The position numbers and the translations under genes were made by a program. Of a stretch of 64,000 nucleotides of DNA, positions 9,069 to 18,721 are shown in pieces. Position 1 is the first letter of the stretch; each line of letters opens with the position of its first letter. The notes beneath the pieces were generated by a model. It saw nothing but the letters and a program-made list of their open reading frames with translations. It was not told the origin of the DNA and did not search any database. The DNA comes from Streptomyces capitiformicae (GTDB lineage: Bacteria > Actinomycetota > Actinomycetes > Streptomycetales > Streptomycetaceae), in NCBI RefSeq assembly GCF_002214185.1, contig NZ_CP022161.1, forward strand, positions 8,935,486 through 8,999,485, written 5' to 3'.

Positions 9069-11621
9069 ATGGGACGCGGCAAGCTCCGGATCTACCTCGG
9101 CGCCGCACCCGGCGTCGGCAAGACGTATGCGATGCTCTCCGAGGCCCACCGCCGCGTCGAGCGGGGCACCGACTGCGTGGTCGCCTTCGTGGAGCACCAC
9201 GACCGGCCGCGCACCGAGGTGATGCTGCAGGGCCTGGAGCAGGTGCCCCGCAAGGAGATCGAGTACCGCGGCACGACGTTCACCGAGATGGATGTGGACG
9301 CGGTGCTGCGGCGCGCCCCCGCCGTGGCCCTCGTCGACGAGCTGCCGCACACCAACATCCCCGGCTCGCGCAACGCCAAACGGTGGCAGGACGTCCAGGA
9401 GTTGCTCGCGGCCGGGATCGACGTCGTATCGACCGTCAACATCCAGCACCTGGAGTCGCTCGGCGACGTCGTCGAGTCGATAACCGGCGTCCGGCAGAAG
9501 GAGACCGTGCCGGACGAGGTCGTGCGGCGAGCGGACCAGATCGAGCTGGTCGACATGTCCCCGCAGGCCCTGCGCCGGCGCATGGCACACGGCAACATCT
9601 ACAAGCCCGACAAGGTCGACGCGGCGCTGTCCAACTACTTCAGGCCCGGCAATCTCACCGCGCTGCGAGAGCTGGCACTGCTGTGGGTGGCCGACCGGGT
9701 CGACGAGTACCTGCAGCAGTACCGCAGCGAGCACCAGGTGTCGAAGATCTGGGGGTCGCGGGAGCGCATCGTGGTCGGCCTCACCGGCGGACCGGAGGGG
9801 AGGACCCTGATCCGGCGCGCCGCCCGGCTCGCGGAGAAGGGCGCCGGCGGCGAGGTCCTGGCCGTCTACATAGCCCGCAGCGACGGGCTCACCTCCGCCT
9901 CCCCCAAGGAGCTGGCCGTACAGCGAACCCTGGTCGAGGACCTCGGCGGCACCTTCCACCACGTCGTCGGCGACGACGTCCCGGTGGCGCTGCTGGACTT
10001 CGCACGCGGGGTGAACGCCACCCAGATCGTCCTCGGGGTGTCACGCCGCAAGGGATGGCAGTACGTCTTCGGACCCGGTGTCGGCGCGACGGTCGCCCGG
10101 GACTCGGGGCCCGACCTCGACGTGCACCTGATCACGCACAGCGAGGCGGGCAAGGGCCGCGGACTGCCCGTGTCCCGGGGCGCGCGACTCGGCAGATCCC
10201 GGCTCATCTGGGGCTGGCTGACCGGTATCGGGGGCCCGGCACTGCTCACGTTGCTGCTGACCCACAGTGACGCCGACCTCGGCCTCACCAACAACATGCT
10301 GCTGTTCCTGACGCTCACCGTGGGGGCCGCACTTCTCGGCGGCCTGCTGCCGTCACTGGCCTCGGCAGCGGTCGGCACCATGCTCCTGAACTGGTTCTTC
10401 ACTCCCCCGGTGCACCGCATCACCATCGCCGATCCCAAGAACATGCTCGCACTGGCGATCTTCATCCTGGTCGCGGCCTCGGTGGCGTCGGTGGTGGACC
10501 TGGCGGCCCGCCGCACCCACCAGGCCGCCCGGCTGCGCGCCGAGTCGGAGATCCTCTCCTTCCTGGCCGGCAACGTGCTGCGCGGCGAGACCAGCCTGGA
10601 AGCCCTCCTGGAACGAGTCCGGGAGACCTTCGCCATGGAGTCGGTCGCCCTTCTGGAACGCAAGAGCGATGTCGAGCCATGGACCTGCGCCGGTCGCGTG
10701 GGCACCGGACGGCCTGTCGAACGGCCCGAGGACGCGGACGTCGACATGCCGGTCGGCGACCACATGGCGCTCGCCCTGTCCGGCCGGGTCCTGCCCGCCG
10801 AGGACCGCCGGGTCCTCGCCGCCTTCGCCGTCCAGGCCGCCGTCGTCCTGGACCGTCAGCGGCTGCAGTCCGAGGCCGACCAGGCCAAGGAACTGGCCGA
10901 GGGCAACCGCATCCGCACCGCGCTCCTGGCCGCCGTGAGCCATGACCTGCGCACCCCGCTCGCGGGCATCAAGGCGGCGGTGACCTCTCTGCGTTCGGAC
11001 GACGTCGAGTGGTCCGAACAGGACCAGGCGGAGCTGCTGGCGGGCATCGAGGAGGGCGCCGACCGTCTCGACCACCTGGTGGGCAATCTTCTGGACATGT
11101 CCCGCCTGCAGACCGGCACACTTGCCCCGCTCATCCGTGAGATCGACGTGGACGAGGTCGTCCCCATGGCGCTGGGCGGCATCCCGGACCCCGAGTCGAC
11201 CGTCGTCCTGGACATCCCCGAAACCCTGCCCATGGTCGCCGTCGACAAGGGTCTGCTGGAGCGGGCGGTCGCCAACATCGTCGAGAACGCGGTCAAGTAC
11301 AGCCCCGACGGCAAGCCGGTCGTCGTATCGGCGAGCGCCCACGCCGACCGGGTCGAGGTCCGTGTCGTGGACCGCGGCCCCGGCGTCCCCGACGAGGCCA
11401 AGGACCGCATCTTCGAACCCTTCCAGCGCTACGGCGACGCCCCGCGCGGCGCCGGGGTCGGCCTCGGCCTGGCAGTCGCCCGCGGCTTCGCCGAGGCCAT
11501 CGGCGGCACCCTCACCGCCGAGGACACTCCCGGCGGCGGCCTCACCATGGTCCTCACCCTGCCGGCGGCGACCAGTCCTCCGTCGGCACGGCCCGGTCTT
11601 CCCGCAACGGCCACCTCGTAG
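9069..11621 (+). CDS. kdpD: KdpD, K+/turgor sensor histidine kinase
   Basis: 850 residues with the full KdpD order. The N-terminal KdpD domain has the Walker-A motif GAAPGVGKT (residues 12-20) and DELPHTN. A universal-stress-like domain covers about 245-365. A four-helix DUF4118 membrane block covers about 380-470. A GAF-like segment follows, then HisKA with AVSHDLRTPL (histidine near 624), and an ATPase domain with the N box (NIVENAVKYS), DRGPGVP and GVGLGLAV. The sensor autophosphorylates and passes phosphate to KdpE. A second KdpD, about as long and very similar throughout, lies at 19742. Confidence 0.96.
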   Translation: MGRGKLRIYLGAAPGVGKTYAMLSEAHRRVERGTDCVVAFVEHHDRPRTEVMLQGLEQVPRKEIEYRGTTFTEMDVDAVLRRAPAVALVDELPHTNIPGSRNAKRWQDVQELLAAGIDVVSTVNIQHLESLGDVVESITGVRQKETVPDEVVRRADQIELVDMSPQALRRRMAHGNIYKPDKVDAALSNYFRPGNLTALRELALLWVADRVDEYLQQYRSEHQVSKIWGSRERIVVGLTGGPEGRTLIRRAARLAEKGAGGEVLAVYIARSDGLTSASPKELAVQRTLVEDLGGTFHHVVGDDVPVALLDFARGVNATQIVLGVSRRKGWQYVFGPGVGATVARDSGPDLDVHLITHSEAGKGRGLPVSRGARLGRSRLIWGWLTGIGGPALLTLLLTHSDADLGLTNNMLLFLTLTVGAALLGGLLPSLASAAVGTMLLNWFFTPPVHRITIADPKNMLALAIFILVAASVASVVDLAARRTHQAARLRAESEILSFLAGNVLRGETSLEALLERVRETFAMESVALLERKSDVEPWTCAGRVGTGRPVERPEDADVDMPVGDHMALALSGRVLPAEDRRVLAAFAVQAAVVLDRQRLQSEADQAKELAEGNRIRTALLAAVSHDLRTPLAGIKAAVTSLRSDDVEWSEQDQAELLAGIEEGADRLDHLVGNLLDMSRLQTGTLAPLIREIDVDEVVPMALGGIPDPESTVVLDIPETLPMVAVDKGLLERAVANIVENAVKYSPDGKPVVVSASAHADRVEVRVVDRGPGVPDEAKDRIFEPFQRYGDAPRGAGVGLGLAVARGFAEAIGGTLTAEDTPGGGLTMVLTLPAATSPPSARPGLPATATS

Positions 11622-11823
11622 GCAGCCGGCCGGCCAGTGGGTCAAATCGACGCACGCCGCCGCAGACCCACTACTGCCTGCGCGCGATGTCAGAGATGCG
11701 TCAAGAACGCGCGCCGGTATGGCCGACCGTGACCGCCAGGGGCCACGCTGGCCCGGTCGGCCGGCACGCCGCAATCTCCATCTCCCGCCCATGGGGACCA
11801 ACCCCACTCCAGCGAGGTGGACC

Positions 11824-13000
11824 ATGAAGAGTTCGTTCCGTGACCGGATCGTCCCGGCCTCCGCCCTGCTCGCGCCACTCGTGGTCGCGCTGGCCCTGGC
11901 ACCGTTCCGCGCCCATCTGTCGTCCGCGAACCTGGCCCTGGTCCTGGTCCTGGTCGTGGTCGTGGTCGTGGCCCTGGCCCTGGCCCTGGCCCTGGCCCTG
12001 GTCGTGGTCGTGGTGGCGGTCGCCGCCCTGGGCAGCCGGGTCGCAGGAGTGCTGGCCGCGCTCTCGGCGGCGGCCTGGTTCGCCCGCGGCGCAGCCGCAA
12101 TCTGATACGGCTTCCTCACTCGCCCCTACCAGCGGTTCACCATCTCCGACGGCGACGACATCACCACCACCCTCCTGCTGCTGGCGGTGGGCGTGGCCGT
12201 GTCCCAACTGGCGGCCCACGCCCGTACGTTGAAGCTGGTCACCGTCACCGACGCGGCACATCTGGCACGGATCCACGAGACTGCCTGCCTAGTACAGGCT
12301 GGTGCCTCGCCGTATGCCGTGGTGGACCAGGTCGGGCAGCAACTCGTCGAGATCCTTGGCCTGCGCGGCTGCCGCTTCGAACACGGCACGCTGCTCGGCC
12401 GGCACCCCCGCCTGGAGCAGGACGGCTCGCTGACCGTCGGGCGCGCCAACTGGGACCTGGACAAGGACGGCTGGCCCGGCGAGGAGATCGAGTTGCGGGC
12501 CTCGGTGGGCGGCCGTTACCTCGGCCGGTTCATGCTCCTGCCAGAGCCCGGCGCCGTACCACCGCCTCTTCAGGCACGCCTGGGGCGTGTTGCGAAAGTC
12601 CCGTCGTCCGCCCGGAGGGCGGGCCGAGCGGCGTCATGGGGGTCCCCCCCCCGCTCGAGCGAAGCCGAGAGTGGGGGAGCGTGCTCTCGGCGTGCCGGGC
12701 GGAAGGCCCCGTAGATGGACTGGATGTACTTGGGCTTTCGCCCGGTGCGGCGGTGGGGGCCCCTCCCGCTCATGGGGCCCCTCCCGCTCATGGGGGCCCC
12801 TCCCGCTCGAGCGAAGCCGAGAGTGGGGGAGAAGCCGAGAGTAGGGGAGAAGCCGAGAGTAGGGGAGAAGCCGAGAGTGGGGGAGCGTGCCAGGCGTCGG
12901 GCGGCAGGCGGGACTTTCGCAACACGCCCTAGTGACCGTAAGCCTCGCCGACCATGTCGGTGCCGCACTCGACACCGCAGGGCCGGTACTCGACCGCTGA
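11824..13000 (+). pseudogene. DUF4118 membrane protein, broken by a stop and an inserted element
   Basis: It begins at an ATG at 11824 with GAGGTGG upstream. The reading frame gives several membrane helices of DUF4118 type, one of them made from a CTGGCC/GTGGTC microsatellite (11937-12010). An in-frame TGA at 12103-12105 interrupts the protein at AAAWF, and the same frame resumes with FLTRPYQRFTISDGDDITTT. The frame is then split by a 351-bp element at 12581-12931. Removing the element and one TA joins QARL to VTVSLADH and restores a clean C-terminus ending at 12998-13000. The protein is a KdpD-like sensor module without a kinase domain and lies directly downstream of kdpD. Confidence 0.75.
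12581..12931. mobile_element. MITE-like element with 21-bp inverted repeats at a TA target
   Basis: The ends are perfect 21-bp inverted repeats beginning GGGCGTGTTGCGAAAGTCCC at 12583 and mirrored at 12909-12929. The flanking dinucleotides are TG on the left (probably a decayed TA) and TA on the right, consistent with TA target duplication as in Tc1/mariner-IS630-type elements. There is no transposase, so it is non-autonomous. The interior has two short tandem arrays: a 16-18-bp unit based on CCCCTCCCGCTCATGGGG (12761-12810) and an 18-bp unit containing GAAGCCGAGAGT (about 12820-12885). It shares interior words with the element at 42861. Confidence 0.75.
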
Positions 13001-13065
13001 GCGGGGTCTTTCACCCTCACCAGCGGCTTCATCCTCACCAACGAGGAGCCCCGGACCTGGCCGAC

Positions 13066-14379
13066 TCATGTCGCCTTCGCACCCACACCTCCGACCAGGG
13101 CTGCGAAGTAGTCACGGTCCCTCCGGTCATTGAGGTTCACCGCCTCGTACTCGTCCCGGGGCCACAGGGGGCGGCCGTCGATCCATGGGACGACGGTGGG
13201 CCCGGCGTCGAGCCAGCCGTGCAGATCGACCGTGCCGACCGCTGGGGGCATACCGCGTCTCGGATGCTTGGGCGTGCCTGGCGGGTTGACTTCCATGGCG
13301 GCTTCCGGCAGATCCTCCGGACCTCCGTGGGCGGCGAAGAGCACCAGGACCAGTCCGTCGTCGAGGCCAGGCAGCAACACGTAGCGTTTGGGTACGGGAA
13401 CGGGCGCCCGGGCTGCCTGCACCAAGCCTCTCACCGCGGGCATCCCCTGAGTAATCATCCGGCGGCCGAACCGGAGTGCGTTGATGCCGGACAGGGCCGC
13501 GAGGATCAGCGGCACCAGGACGTCCTGGTCCTTCGCCAGAAGCCACCACGTCACCACCATCGCGATGGCGAAAGCCGCATTGACCACGGCCGGCCAGACG
13601 TACGAAATCTCCAGTAGGGCAGGCACGCGCCACCAGGGCACGGCACGGATGTCGGGTTCGCGGCGCGGGGCGGTTCCGTCCTCGTCCTCGATCGCCTGCC
13701 GACGGGCCGCTTCGGCCATGGCCGCGTACGACAGGTCCGGCTCCCGGCCTTCGATGAGTTGGTCGTCCACGCCGGCCTGCGGCTGCCGGGGCTGCGGCCT
13801 GTTCAGGAGCCCCTGTCGTTCCGCCGTCAAGACGTCCCTGCGACGGGTCCGCCCAGTTCGAGGGCGGCGTGCCCACAGCAGGTGCTCGCCGCCGGGTTGC
13901 GCGAGCACACCGCCGGTGCGCGCGTCGCCGCACCACCACAGCACGCCTCCGGGGTCGGGGTTGGCCAGGTGGTATCGCGGCTGCAGCGTCCGGACCGACA
14001 GCGGGATCACGTCACCCGTCTGCGGGTGGCGCAGTACCGTACGGGGTTTGCCCTGGGATGAAATGGCCACAGCGGAGCAGGCGATCCATGGGTGGGTGGA
14101 CAAGGACCGCCGCATACGGCGGTAGTTGACGAGGGCCGCCACGCCGACGATGGCGGCGACCGGGCCGCCTCCGACGCAGAAGACGGCGATGTCGTTCAGC
14201 CAGCCGATTCCGGCTTCGTCGGCGGGCGGACCGACCGTCAGCCCGACCATGACGGCCCCGAGGCCGCCTCCGAGCCAGCCCCAGGCGCGCCGGCGGAACC
14301 TGGTGAGAGCAAGCGCCGTCGCGGGATGCGCAATCCCGGTCGTGTGCGCCACTGGGTGTGACTTGCGCAGCGGGCTCAC
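13066..14379 (-). CDS. Multi-pass membrane protein of unknown function
   Basis: 437 residues. Two N-terminal hydrophobic helices (about residues 28-75), a soluble middle section, a second helix pair (about 245-285) and a hydrophilic C-terminal domain ending in DEYEAVNLNDRRDRDYFAAL. The family is not recognised. I chose GTG at 14379 because GGAG lies 6 bases upstream; the longer open frame to 14493 adds a Pro/Arg-rich lead that does not look coding. It is followed 5' by a small membrane-protein gene in the same direction, and the two may form an operon. Confidence 0.6.
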   Translation of the reverse strand: MSPLRKSHPVAHTTGIAHPATALALTRFRRRAWGWLGGGLGAVMVGLTVGPPADEAGIGWLNDIAVFCVGGGPVAAIVGVAALVNYRRMRRSLSTHPWIACSAVAISSQGKPRTVLRHPQTGDVIPLSVRTLQPRYHLANPDPGGVLWWCGDARTGGVLAQPGGEHLLWARRPRTGRTRRRDVLTAERQGLLNRPQPRQPQAGVDDQLIEGREPDLSYAAMAEAARRQAIEDEDGTAPRREPDIRAVPWWRVPALLEISYVWPAVVNAAFAIAMVVTWWLLAKDQDVLVPLILAALSGINALRFGRRMITQGMPAVRGLVQAARAPVPVPKRYVLLPGLDDGLVLVLFAAHGGPEDLPEAAMEVNPPGTPKHPRRGMPPAVGTVDLHGWLDAGPTVVPWIDGRPLWPRDEYEAVNLNDRRDRDYFAALVGGVGAKAT

Positions 14380-14455
14380 TGCTTCTCCATTTGGTCTGTG
14401 ATCCGCCCGACGACCTGGGCGACGTGCGTCGTACGATTCCGGACCCAATCCGGGC

Positions 14456-14815
14456 TCACCACGGCCGCCCAGCGGTGCTGAGCGTCTCATCAAGTTCCTT
14501 CGGCTGAACAGCCCTTCGGTAGAACCACTCCCCCAGCTGCGAGCCGCCCATCAGACCTGCCGCGAACATCAAGAATCCGACCTGCACGACGGCCCCGAGG
14601 AACGCGGCGTCATCGGTATCCAGGCCGCTGTGCTGCAGAAGCGGAACGATCAGGCCGCCGACCCAGATGACCAGCAGAGCGACGCCCCGTACGCGTATGC
14701 CCCACGGAGTGATCCGTCGCCGGACCGACTTGGGCGCCCAGCCGCGCAAAGAGGCGATCGCCAGGGGCAGGGCGAACGCCGACCAGCCGATCGGCCAAAG
14801 CCACAGGAACACCAC
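14456..14815 (-). CDS. Small membrane protein of unknown function
   Basis: 119 residues, about three hydrophobic segments (residues 2-22, 42-62 and 70-92) separated by a short basic loop. It begins at GTG 14815 with GGAG a few bases upstream. The gap to the next gene in the same direction is 76 bp. No known domain was recognised. Confidence 0.5.
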   Translation of the reverse strand: MVFLWLWPIGWSAFALPLAIASLRGWAPKSVRRRITPWGIRVRGVALLVIWVGGLIVPLLQHSGLDTDDAAFLGAVVQVGFLMFAAGLMGGSQLGEWFYRRAVQPKELDETLSTAGRPW

Positions 14816-14905
14816 TCACACTCCACTTCCGGGCCAACCACCCGCGACCACAAGCCCGGGCAGCTCAAGGGCCGCCCGGACTCGCGCCGCTGCTCAATGC
14901 CTATG

Positions 14906-16339
14906 TCAGCCGGTGATCTCGACCTTCCCGTTGGCCTCGGCGGGTGCCGTGGTCGCGGGCTGCGCGCCGCCGGCACGCTGGGTGATGCCCTTCAGTAGCT
15001 CGGCGAGGTCGACTCCCGTCGTGGAGCTGAGGAGTTCGACACCCTGAGCGACGTTGTCGGCGACCGTACGGGAGAGCTGGCTGGCCCCGTCCGTGGAGAT
15101 GACCGTCATCTTGTCCACCGCGCTGAGCGGCTCGGACGCCTTGGCGACCACCTGCGGCAGCACCTCGACGAGCATCTGCAGCACGGCCGCGTCGCCGTAC
15201 TGCGCGAAGGCGTCGGCCTTCTTCCGCATCGCCTCGGCCTCGGCGGCGCCCTTGGCCCCGATCGCGGCGGCCTCCGCCTCACCCTCCAGTCGTACGGCGT
15301 CGGCGAGCGCGGCGCGCTGCGCCTTCTCACCCTCACCGGTCAGCCGGGCCCGCTCGGCCGCCGCCTCGGCCTCCTTGACCAGCGCGATACGACGGCCCTC
15401 GGCCTCCTGCTCGGCCTGGTAGCGGGCGGCGTCGGCGGGCTTGCGGACCTTGGTGTCCAACTCGCGGTCGGTCAGCGCGGCCTGACGTTCGGCGACCTTC
15501 TCCTGCTCGGCCAGGACCTCCTGGTTTCGCGCCGCCTCGGCCAGCGGACCCGCGGCCGCGGCACGCGCCGCCGCCTCGTCGGTCTCGGCCTTGATCTCGG
15601 CCTGCTTCAGGGCGAAGGTCCGCTGCGCGATCGCGATCTCCTCCTCCGCCTTCAACCGGGCCTGCTCGGCGGCACGGCGGGCGACGGCCTCGGCAATGTC
15701 CGCCTCCTGCTTGGCGCGCGCGGCCTCCGGGCGGCCGAGGTCTTCCAGGTAGGAGCCCTCGGTGGTGATGTCCTGGATCTGGAAGGCGTCCAGCACCAGG
15801 CCCTGCCCGGACAGGCTCGCCTCTGCCTCCTCGGCGACCTGCCCGGCGAACGCGGCCCGGTCGCGGATGATGTCCTCCACCGACATCCGGCCCACGATGG
15901 CGCGCAGCGCGCCGGAGAGCACCTCCTGGGTGAAGCCGACGATGCCGTCCTGCTGCATCAGGAACCGCTGGGCCGCCGCGCGGATCGAGTCCTCCGTGCC
16001 GCCGACCTTGACGATCGCGACCCCCTCCAGGTGAGCCTTGACGCCCCGCAGGGTGACCGCGCCGCGCACCGCGACCGGGATGTGCCGGGAGGAGAGGTCG
16101 AGGGTGAACTTCTGCTGCACGAACGGCACGACGAACACCCCGCCGCCGACCACGACCTTCTGCCCGCTGTTGTCGGTGAACACGCGGCCCGTCTCCGGGT
16201 CGGTGGACTTCTTTCCCCGCCGCCCGGTGACGATGAACGCCTCGCTCGGCCCCGCCACCTTGTAGCGGGTGACCACGACTAGACCGAGCAGGACAAGGAG
16301 TGCGACGACTCCGATCACAGCGATCACAACTGGGCTCAT
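14906..16339 (-). CDS. Flotillin-like SPFH membrane scaffold protein
   Basis: 477 residues. An N-terminal membrane anchor (residues 2-24) is followed by an SPFH/band-7 domain (about 25-200, including GPSEAFIVTGRRGKK and VEDIIRDRAAFAGQVAEEA), then a long Ala/Glu/Lys-rich coiled coil (about 205-400) typical of flotillins, and a C-terminal tail. Flotillins organise membrane microdomains and work with NfeD-like partners. One such gene lies just upstream (16443-16958), so the pair forms an operon. I chose the ATG at 16339, which follows GAGGGG; the earlier in-frame ATG lacks a ribosome site. Confidence 0.9.
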   Translation of the reverse strand: MSPVVIAVIGVVALLVLLGLVVVTRYKVAGPSEAFIVTGRRGKKSTDPETGRVFTDNSGQKVVVGGGVFVVPFVQQKFTLDLSSRHIPVAVRGAVTLRGVKAHLEGVAIVKVGGTEDSIRAAAQRFLMQQDGIVGFTQEVLSGALRAIVGRMSVEDIIRDRAAFAGQVAEEAEASLSGQGLVLDAFQIQDITTEGSYLEDLGRPEAARAKQEADIAEAVARRAAEQARLKAEEEIAIAQRTFALKQAEIKAETDEAAARAAAAGPLAEAARNQEVLAEQEKVAERQAALTDRELDTKVRKPADAARYQAEQEAEGRRIALVKEAEAAAERARLTGEGEKAQRAALADAVRLEGEAEAAAIGAKGAAEAEAMRKKADAFAQYGDAAVLQMLVEVLPQVVAKASEPLSAVDKMTVISTDGASQLSRTVADNVAQGVELLSSTTGVDLAELLKGITQRAGGAQPATTAPAEANGKVEITG

Positions 16340-16442
16340 GACAATTCCCCTCAGCCCTCCCAGGGGACGGCAGATCGATGGGTTCACGTGGACGAAAGGG
16401 CACCGCCGACTCGGTGCCGGATGTGTACAGCGGAGCGGTCGA

Positions 16443-16958
16443 TCAGCGTTCCACCAGGCGTACGGAGACCGATGTCTGCGACAGCGTCTCCTCCACCCAG
16501 ATCTCGGCGCCTCGCGCCACCGGGGCGGAACTCTTCGCCGCGAGCTTCACGGGTTGTCCGGCCAGGTGGACCAGTACCTCGCCGTAGCCGCCTGCCGGGA
16601 TGGCGGTGACGACGGAGCCCGAAGCACCGATCAGGTCGTCGTCGCGCGGGGCGGCGCCGGACCGGTCGCTCATCAGGGCACGGCTGAGGCGATAGGCGAG
16701 CCAGCCCGTGCCGACTCCGGCCGGCACGCCGATCACGGTGGCGCCGACGGCACCCACCCCGGTGGTGCCCATGGCGATCGCACCGGAGAAGCCGAGCATG
16801 GAGAGGAACCCGGCGATGACCGGAAGCGACAGCCAGCCGTCGAACAGGCCGTCCAGCACGTCGACACCGTCGAAGAGTCCCTCAAGGACGCCGTCGAAGA
16901 CGAGCGACAGTACGAGGAGTACGACCCCTGCAATGCCCAGACCGAGAAACCAGGCCAT
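16443..16958 (-). CDS. NfeD-like membrane protein, flotillin partner
   Basis: 171 residues. N-terminal membrane helix, a loop with repeated F-D-G units (residues 20-42), a further helical hairpin (about 48-95), then a small beta-barrel (OB-like) domain from about 105 to 171 (GASGSVVTAIPAGGYGEVLVHLAGQ and later strands). This is the layout of NfeD/YqiJ proteins that pair with flotillins. It lies 103 bp upstream of the flotillin gene in the same direction. Confidence 0.75.
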   Translation of the reverse strand: MAWFLGLGIAGVVLLVLSLVFDGVLEGLFDGVDVLDGLFDGWLSLPVIAGFLSMLGFSGAIAMGTTGVGAVGATVIGVPAGVGTGWLAYRLSRALMSDRSGAAPRDDDLIGASGSVVTAIPAGGYGEVLVHLAGQPVKLAAKSSAPVARGAEIWVEETLSQTSVSVRLVER

Positions 16959-17209
16959 CCGCGTTCACCGTCCCCTCCTCGACTCCTTCGTGCCGGTTGA
17001 GCGCATGCTCGCATGTGGACAAGCGCAAGCACATTGCCTTGTTCCGGCAGTCTTCACACGGCTTTGATGCCGTGCTCTTCACATCCCGTCCGGCAGAACA
17101 CACTCAGGTTCGAGCCCCACCCAGTCGCGGGCTGCCGACGCTCCAGTCGCGGGCTGCCGACGCTCCGCGTTGCACACGCCTGCGACTTCTCTCCCCAGCC
17201 CTTGAGTGC
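16959..17209. repeat. Intergenic region with a 22-bp tandem duplication
   Basis: No gene is seen in this 250-bp gap. At 17121-17142 and 17143-17164 the same 22-bp unit (starting CCAGTCGCGGGCTGCC) is repeated exactly, head to tail. The rest shows no convincing hairpin or coding pattern. Confidence 0.5.
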
Positions 17210-18340
17210 TCACCGGCTCTCCGTGCCGCGAAGTGCATGGCGCTGGACGATTCGGGAGATGTCACGTGCGGTGATGATGCCCACCAGGCGCTGCCCGTCG
17301 ATGACGAGGATGCGTATGCCGATGCCCGAGGAGAGCTTTTCGAGTACGTCTTCCAGGAGGTCGTCCGGCGCGCACGTGGCGTTCTGCGGCAACGGTGTCG
17401 CCACGTCCCGCACCCGCAGTGTCTCCCGCTGCTGCGCGGGGACCCGCGCGAGCCGCGCCAGGTTGAGCAGGCCGCTGGGGCGTCCGTCGAAGTCGATCAG
17501 GGGCAGCACCGTGTGGCGGGTCCGCACGACCACATCCGCGATGCACCGCTCCACCGTCAGCCAGTCCTGGCATGCCTCCACGGGACTCGACATGGCATCC
17601 GCCGCTCGCACTCCGCGCAGGGCCGGGGCCATCCGGGCGTGCTGACGTTCCGCGTTGGCGACGATCAGGACGAAGAAGCCGATGACCGCCAGCCACAGGC
17701 CGCTCCACACGCCGTACAGGACGGAGATCCAGCCGACGGCGATCAGCAGCATGCCGAGGACCTGCCCGCTGCGTGCGGCCGCCCGTTCGGCCCGGTCCCG
17801 GTCTCCGGTACGCCACCACATCAGTGCCTGCACGACGCGTCCTCCGTCGAGCGGCGCGGCCGGCAGCAGATTGAACATGGCCAGGACGCAGTTCACCCAG
17901 CCGAGCCAGACCAGGACCGCCGCGGGAACCTCCCAGCCGGAGAGGGCGTCCAGCCCGACACCGGCACCGAGCGCGGCCCCACCGACGGCCAGGCTGGCGA
18001 GCGGCCCGCTCACAGCCACCAGGAAGGCCGCCCCGGCCGCGCGCGGCTTGCCCATCTCGGTCATCCCGCCCAACGCCCACAGCGTGATGCTCTGGACCGG
18101 GATGCCTTTTCGCCGGGCCGCGATCGCGTGCGCGGCCTCATGAGCCAGCAGACTTCCGAGCAGCAGCAGAGCCCCGGCCAGGCCGGCGACCGTGTAGGCG
18201 GCGTTCGACTGGTCCGGAACCCCGGCGGGGAGCGTGCGGCTGCCCAGGCTGTACCCGAACAGCACCACGAGCAGGGGCACGGTCCAGTGGAGGCGCAGCG
18301 GCACCCCGAGCAGGCGTCCCATCCGTACCGAGCCGTTCAT
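17210..18340 (-). CDS. Site-2 protease (M50) with C-terminal CBS domains
   Basis: 376 residues. About six membrane helices. The zinc motif HExxH is seen as HEAAH (about residue 64), and the second metal site as LDGGRV (about 182). The C-terminal CBS pair runs from about 255 to 370 (VEACQDWLTVERCIADVVVR and LVGIITARDISRIVQ). S2P proteases cleave membrane-bound substrates such as anti-sigma factors; the CBS pair suggests nucleotide control. I chose ATG 18340 because GGAG is 6 bases upstream. The frame continues open into the DUF3040 segment upstream. Confidence 0.85.
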   Translation of the reverse strand: MNGSVRMGRLLGVPLRLHWTVPLLVVLFGYSLGSRTLPAGVPDQSNAAYTVAGLAGALLLLGSLLAHEAAHAIAARRKGIPVQSITLWALGGMTEMGKPRAAGAAFLVAVSGPLASLAVGGAALGAGVGLDALSGWEVPAAVLVWLGWVNCVLAMFNLLPAAPLDGGRVVQALMWWRTGDRDRAERAAARSGQVLGMLLIAVGWISVLYGVWSGLWLAVIGFFVLIVANAERQHARMAPALRGVRAADAMSSPVEACQDWLTVERCIADVVVRTRHTVLPLIDFDGRPSGLLNLARLARVPAQQRETLRVRDVATPLPQNATCAPDDLLEDVLEKLSSGIGIRILVIDGQRLVGIITARDISRIVQRHALRGTESR

Positions 18341-18703
18341 CACCATCTCCTGCGGACGGTGTGGGCCCCCTACTGGCAGTGTCCCCCGTACCGGGGTCCC
18401 GACACCGCGTATGGACGGATGCGGCCACAGCGAGGCTCTTCGTCGGTCGGGGCGTGTCGTCGGCAGGGGCGAGGTGACGATGGCCGTGAGGATCAGGGCC
18501 GCCAGGGCGATGATGAGCACCACGGCCGCCTTCCGGCGTCGACTGTGCCGTGCGGCGTCGTCGTCACGACCGTCGGCGTCATCCTGGTTGTGGGAGAACT
18601 GGTCGTTCAGTGCGTCCATCAGCGAGACCAGCTCGGGGTCGTCCCGGGCGAGGTGTCGCTCCATCTCCGCGAGGATGCGCCGGTCGTCCATCGAGGGGTT
18701 CAT
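18341..18703 (-). CDS. DUF3040-type segment lacking its own stop codon
   Basis: From ATG 18703 (AGGTGA upstream) the frame reads MDDRRILAEMERHLARDDPE, the standard start of actinobacterial DUF3040 proteins, then an acidic stretch and one membrane helix (about residues 58-78). These are normally separate proteins of 100-130 residues. Here no stop occurs and the frame enters the site-2 protease, so either the C-terminus was lost by deletion or the two are made as one 497-residue fusion as well as the shorter protease. Confidence 0.55.
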
Positions 18704-18721
18704 ACCGATCACCTGACTCGC

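Noticed and set aside
10353..12119. 588-codon minus-strand frame across kdpD and the DUF4118 gene.
   Set aside because: Antisense to recognised genes; Thr/Arg low-complexity translation from the microsatellite.
12761..12890. Short spaced repeats that look CRISPR-like.
   Set aside because: Units are 16-18 bp, directly adjacent with no unique spacers, and lie inside a MITE-like element; there are no cas genes.
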